NCBI GenBank assembly: GCA_019649035.1
Contig: BMAT01010556.1
Location: 302,006 to 326,549 of the forward strand
Length of the DNA stretch: 24,544 nt
Reading direction: 5' to 3'
Source: Elysia marginata
Taxonomy: Eukaryota > Mollusca > Gastropoda > Plakobranchidae
Shown here: piece after piece, positions 20,567 through 24,544 of the stretch
Numbering within the stretch: the first letter of the stretch is position 1
How the letters are laid out: each line of letters starts with the position of its first letter
Notes under the pieces: generated by a model
Told to the model about the DNA's origin: nothing
Seen by the model: only the letters and a program-made list of their open reading frames with translations
Databases searched by the model: none
Program-made: the position numbers and the translations under genes

Positions 20567-22775
20567 TCATAAAACGTACCCGGTACAGAGATACATAAAA
20601 AATTTCATTATAATCGTTTATTATATTAAATATATTTTAAAAAATTATAACAGTTCAACACGTCATACGTGGAAAAGGGAATGAAATTTACTTGAACTAT
20701 TATGTGCTAAAAATTATAGTTGCATAACACAGATTCAATCTGTACACGGAAAAATATGAGAAGGACAGATCTGAGGTCAAATAAGCGTAAATCGGCATGT
20801 CTTTCTGTTTTAGTTTTTGGTACTCCGAGCCAAGCTTCGATTAATCACAAGATCTCCAAAAACATTACAGTGTGTGGGTGATGTCATTCTTTACACTTAC
20901 TATTCGTTTTTTTTTCTCAATGTTATTTCAGAACTCAGGGTAGTTTACACTGCCTTTTTTTATCTGATAAAATCTTATTTGTTTTAATTTTTACATTAGA
21001 AAACAAATAGAGATAATTGTTACAAACTTAGTACATATGGTGCTGAATTTAAACAAAGACCTCCCTCGTTTTGGCCAAAATCTGAAACAAAATCGTGGGC
21101 AGTTCTGAAAGAACTGAGATCATTAATTTTGTCAGGAAACGAATAACACATAAAGAAATGAGGCGGCCCTGTCTGAAGACCGCTTTTGTGATACAGCTTT
21201 AAAAGTCAGCAAAGTAAACGAGTAGTTTAATTAGCTTATACATGTAATGGTGTATTTCATTTAGGCCTTCAAGATTACTAGCTACTTGCTCGGACTAGAC
21301 TTCAATTAACTTAACGCGCTGCATTCACTGATATAACCAACAAAAAAAAGTCTGCGGTGCCAAACCGTAGGGTAGAAAGATTCTTCTCAAAGGTATCTGT
21401 CGACATAGAAAGGCGAACGGGAACCCCCATGTATAAAGGAAACACAAGATTCGCTGTTTGGGTTGCCCAAGGAACCTCATTAAGTCCAGATCAAGCCATT
21501 TGGTCGCATTCCTATTTAGTATGATTTACATGATTTAGTTCAAATTAATCGGAATTAGACTTAACAACTCTGATACCCCCTGTCTTTATTTTTTTCCTTT
21601 TAAAAGTGAGCTAGATTATTGCAATCATGCCCTATTCAAACAAAAATGCAATACCAGTATACCACACAACTAAGAAGCTGCACTTTAATCAATAGGCCTC
21701 TTTGTTGGACGCCGCTACACCTTAGTTAAAGTAACTGTTACAGTCACACTAAGCCCAAGCAATTTTCTTTGGGATATAAGTTAAGACGAAAACCCAGCTC
21801 CAACAAGCACGCCTAAACGGCGATGGCCCAAGCCTGGCTTGGGCGATGGCCATTAAGTTATGTCTGTTTAGCAGAAAAAAATTAAATTGATTATATACAC
21901 ACATTCCGCAATTTAAGAGCTTCTGCATCGTCATCTCTTCCTTCTTTTCCCCCACCCTTCACCCCTTTATGAGTCACTATGAAACCCAACCGTCCAGAGC
22001 AACATGACTTTTCGCTTTGGTCCAGTGACACTGTTCTCACAGCCCGGTCATTATAATTTTTATGCTCATCAGTCATACTCTAGCTTCTTTTGCTGACCTC
22101 TTGCGATTCTTATTTTGCAAGTTACGTAGGTGTTGTCACGGTCGTGAGAATATTTGGAATAATCTGTCAAACTTTTCACGACGTTTCCTTCACAGGTGCA
22201 GGTATTTGCTCACTTAGCACTATGGGGCGAAAAACTATTTGATATTATGTAAAGAATTACAATGCTGTTTTTCATAGTATCAAACTTTCAGTTGTGTTTC
22301 TGATGCAATGCACAGTTGTAAACGCATTATATGTATTTTGATTTAAAAAAAAACATCGTTGTTGTTTTCTTTCAAATCAATTTACTGTTGTGTTGGATTA
22401 ACACTAACAGATAACACATGTGGCTTAGTACATACATGTATGTACATGAGATGCATGTTTTCTCTTTGGCACACGATCAGTAATAATTGGTGGTAGATCT
22501 AGTTAAATTGCATTTTCATACCTGTGCAACGTAACTGTCACACTTGAAATTTATAATACATTCAAAGCCTTTCTTTTCTGAGCTATTTAATGTGAGGTGA
22601 CCAGGGCAAACCAGGCACAAGTCCGCATTTCGACGTGTTGAGCTATAACATTTGCTAGAGAGTACATGTATGTATGTCCTTGAAGAAGCTGAAAAAATTT
22701 ATCACTCTAGCTATAACTATACCTTGAGTTATTGCATTTTGAAGACAATAAAATAGTATACTGTAAAACAAATTA
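20567..22775. other. Region with no recognised gene
   Basis: I see no exon with family resemblance on either strand. The minus-strand frames 21749-21955 and 21891-22076 are short and featureless. A small perfect hairpin lies at 21826-21844 (GCCCAAGC, loop CTG, GCTTGGGC) beside a GCGATGGCC direct repeat. TACATGTA occurs at 21239, 22433 and 22663. Confidence 0.5.
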
Positions 22776-22954
22776 CAGTGGAATCCACTTAAAGTCAACA
22801 CCTTTAAGGGAAACTCTTGCTTAAAGTCAACTCTGTCTTGCAGTCCCAATTCATATTTCTTTATATTTTTGTAATGGTTAAAGTCAACTCTTGCTTAGTT
22901 AAAGGCAACCCATTTTTTCTGTCCCAAGGTGTTGACTTTATCAGGATTCCACTG
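22776..22954. mobile_element. MITE copy B (pogo-type TIR), 179 bp
   Basis: The left end is CAGTGGAATCC, ACTT, then AAAGTCAACACC; the right end reversed is CAGTGGAATCC, TGAT, then AAAGTCAACACC, so the inverted repeats are about 27 bp with a mismatched core. TA flanks both sides (22774-22775 and 22955-22956). Internal TTAAAGTCAACTC and CAGTCCCA words recur. There is no coding capacity. Confidence 0.88.
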
Positions 22955-23308
22955 TATTGCATTCAATGGGTTCGATTCTTTCGAACTAAAAATTTTGTCT
23001 GAGCCATTTCTGCCTCATTCATCCTGGTTGCCTCAATGCAGGTTTTTTCTTAGCCAAGTAGGCCTGCTCTTGCTTGTTTGTATTATGAGTAGATATCTTT
23101 TTCCATCAGGTGATGCATTGATGCACTGAAGCACATCCATTAATTTAATAAAAATGTCATTTTACACGTCAACATGCGTTTTCATTAATCATTACGAGAA
23201 AAAAATTAAATTTTTACAATCCTGGGGTGTTTTTTAGTGGGGTGATGTAGGGATTATAAGCCAGTTTTTTTTAGTGTTAAATGTGCATATATATGTATTA
23301 GTCTATTA

Positions 23309-23477
23309 CAGTGGAATCCACTTAAAGTCAACACCTTTAAGGGAAACTCTTGCTTAAAGTTAACTCTGTTTTGCAGTCCCATTTTGTTTTTCTTTATCTC
23401 TAAAGTCAGCTATTGCTTAAACTTAAGTCAACACATTTTTTTGGTCCCGAGTTGTTGACTTTATCAGGATTCTACTG
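23309..23477. mobile_element. MITE copy C (pogo-type TIR), 169 bp
   Basis: The first ~90 bp is nearly identical to copy B, in the same orientation. It ends GTTGACTTTATCAGGATT and CTACTG, and is flanked by TA at 23307-23308 and 23478-23479. It lies about 350 bp beyond copy B and is shorter by a small internal deletion. Confidence 0.88.
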
Positions 23478-23641
23478 TACTATTATAAACGTCTTATGTT
23501 TGTGTGTTTTCATAATTTTCATTTTTGTTTTCAACGTTATTTGAAAATGTATTTTGACAAGAACAGTTTATGTACCCGGTAGGTTTTGTCTTTTTTTTTT
23601 TTAGCAACGTAAATTTTGTCTTGCATGCATCCAAGGTCATA

Positions 23642-23800
23642 GATCTGGCCGGCCAGGTGTCAGGACAATGTGAGTGGATGCGGTGTATGCAAGCGCTCCT
23701 TACACCACAGTGTGGCAGAACTCTTTCAATTGTCCCAAATACCGTCTCTGATATAACCTTGCAGTTGAAAAGAGACGTTAAAATTCAAACAACCAACCAA
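23642..23800 (+). mobile_element. SINE-like retroposon with 11-bp target duplication
   Basis: The 159-bp body is bounded by a perfect direct repeat, CCAAGGTCATA, at 23631-23641 and 23801-23811. It ends GCAGTTGAAAAGAGACGTTA followed by a CAAAC/AACC-rich tail. That GTTGAAA...GACGTTAAA ending followed by a short simple repeat is familiar from invertebrate SINE and LINE 3' tails. I cannot see convincing tRNA-type A and B boxes, so it may be 5'-truncated or the tail of a LINE. Confidence 0.72.
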
Positions 23801-24165
23801 CCAAGGTCATACACCTTTGAAATTTGAATGGCGTTTTCGATACCAAATTCTTGTTCTTCTTTCTGCTGATTCGCCCTCAACGTGAGACATTTGTACTGCC
23901 GTGTTTGTTTGTTTTTATCATACAATTCTCATTTTAGTTTTCTGAGAAAATATTTAAAATTGTTACATGTGCATGAATTATAATATCCATTTTTTAAGTC
24001 GTTCTAAGGGGTAGCAAATGACTGGTCAGTGTGTGCCCCCTTTCTGGGTTGTCTGGCCAAGCTTTCAAAATCAAAAGACTTAAGGTTGTGATTGTTTTTT
24101 ACAAAAAATGTGAGCCTTTAAAAAGAAACCCATACAGATAATACAACCGTTTATTCTTTTACAGG

Positions 24166-24544
24166 GTATGGCACGACGGACTGTGGCATGTATTGAGAAG
24201 ATTCAACATCGATGAAGGACTCATTAAAACTATAGAATCCCTATACATGAACTCAAACTCAGCAGTTTTCCTGAACAACACCATAGGAAACTCTTTCAAG
24301 ACGGCGGTTGGCGTCAGACAGGGCTGTCTCCTTTCTCCTGTGCTCTTCAATATATTTCTCGAGCGGATAATGCAGGACACTCTGCACCAACACAGTCCAA
24401 CAATCTCCATTGGCGGAAGACCAATATTCAATCTTCGTTTTGCTGACGACATTGACCTAAGTAATAGCCGGATCACAAGCCGAATTGCAGGTCCTAACCG
24501 ACAGACTGGTGGCTTCTTCCAAAGCTTTTGGAATGGAAGTGAGT
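24166..24544 (+). pseudogene. LINE (non-LTR) reverse transcriptase fragment, frameshifted, runs off the window
   Basis: Translation from 24166 gives VWHDGLWHVLRRFNIDEGL, then GVRQGCLLSPVLFNIFLERI (24310 onward) and LRFADDIDL, with the catalytic Asp pair of the FADD box at 24445-24450. These are palm motifs of non-LTR reverse transcriptases, needed for target-primed insertion. After DIDL the frame is lost. The family-like sequence AELQVLTDRLVASSKAFGME resumes one frame over from about 24467, so an indel lies at 24460-24466. The 5' part of the enzyme is absent, so the copy looks 5'-truncated and dead. The clade cannot be settled here. Confidence 0.9.

Noticed and set aside
21826..21844. Perfect 8-bp stem with a 3-nt loop
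   Set aside because: Too short, and without a tail, conserved context or nearby gene to suggest a functional RNA.
24159..24476. 105-aa minus-strand frame at the right end
   Set aside because: It is antisense to the LINE reverse-transcriptase fragment, whose plus-strand translation carries the conserved motifs.
1..24544. CRISPR arrays, tRNA or rRNA genes, bacterial operons
   Set aside because: There is no regularly spaced repeat array, no cloverleaf with an A/B-box pattern that I could see, and the spliced genes show the DNA to be eukaryotic.

Overview
The window is nuclear DNA from an animal. It is AT-rich and holds two multi-exon protein-coding genes with GT/AG introns, plus short non-autonomous transposons, a retroposon, microsatellites and a LINE reverse-transcriptase fragment. 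Many copies of TACATGTA, runs of TCTAGATCT-like words and frequent AGGCCTA words suggest a marine lophotrochozoan, probably a mollusc. That placement is an inference from composition and family resemblance only.

Layout. Positions 1-2157 hold nothing I can recognise; the 5' UTR exon of gene 1 begins about 2158. Gene 1 (+ strand, 2206-6479) is a carbohydrate-type sulfotransferase in five coding exons (2206-2305, 2805-3189, 4018-4162, 4514-4671, 5912-6479). They join in frame to 451 aa with an N-terminal membrane anchor and both PAPS-binding motifs. A poly(A) signal lies at 6575. About 5 kb of AT-rich DNA without recognisable genes follows. Gene 2 (- strand, 18678-11579) is EMC6, a subunit of the ER membrane protein complex. 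It has five coding exons (18678-18639, 14678-14515, 13544-13452, 12276-12257, 11609-11579) that join to 115 aa, including a 20-nt microexon. The two genes converge on the 6.6-11.4 kb interval.

The 4-kb first intron of EMC6 carries a nested transposon complex. A pogo/Tigger-like element (15912-17474) contains a 184-bp MITE and a piggyBac-like MITE, and two diverged copies of another repeat flank it. Upstream of EMC6, 18.7-24.5 kb is repeat territory: a possible non-LTR tail ending in (GCT)n(GAT)n, a (CT)n microsatellite, two near-identical 170-180 bp MITEs with TA target duplications, a retroposon with a perfect 11-bp target duplication, and a frameshifted LINE reverse-transcriptase fragment running off the end.

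The genes show no functional coupling beyond both products acting in the secretory pathway: EMC6 in the ER, and the sulfotransferase probably in the Golgi. I found no novel multi-gene system. The most notable observations are the EMC6 microexon and the nested transposons.
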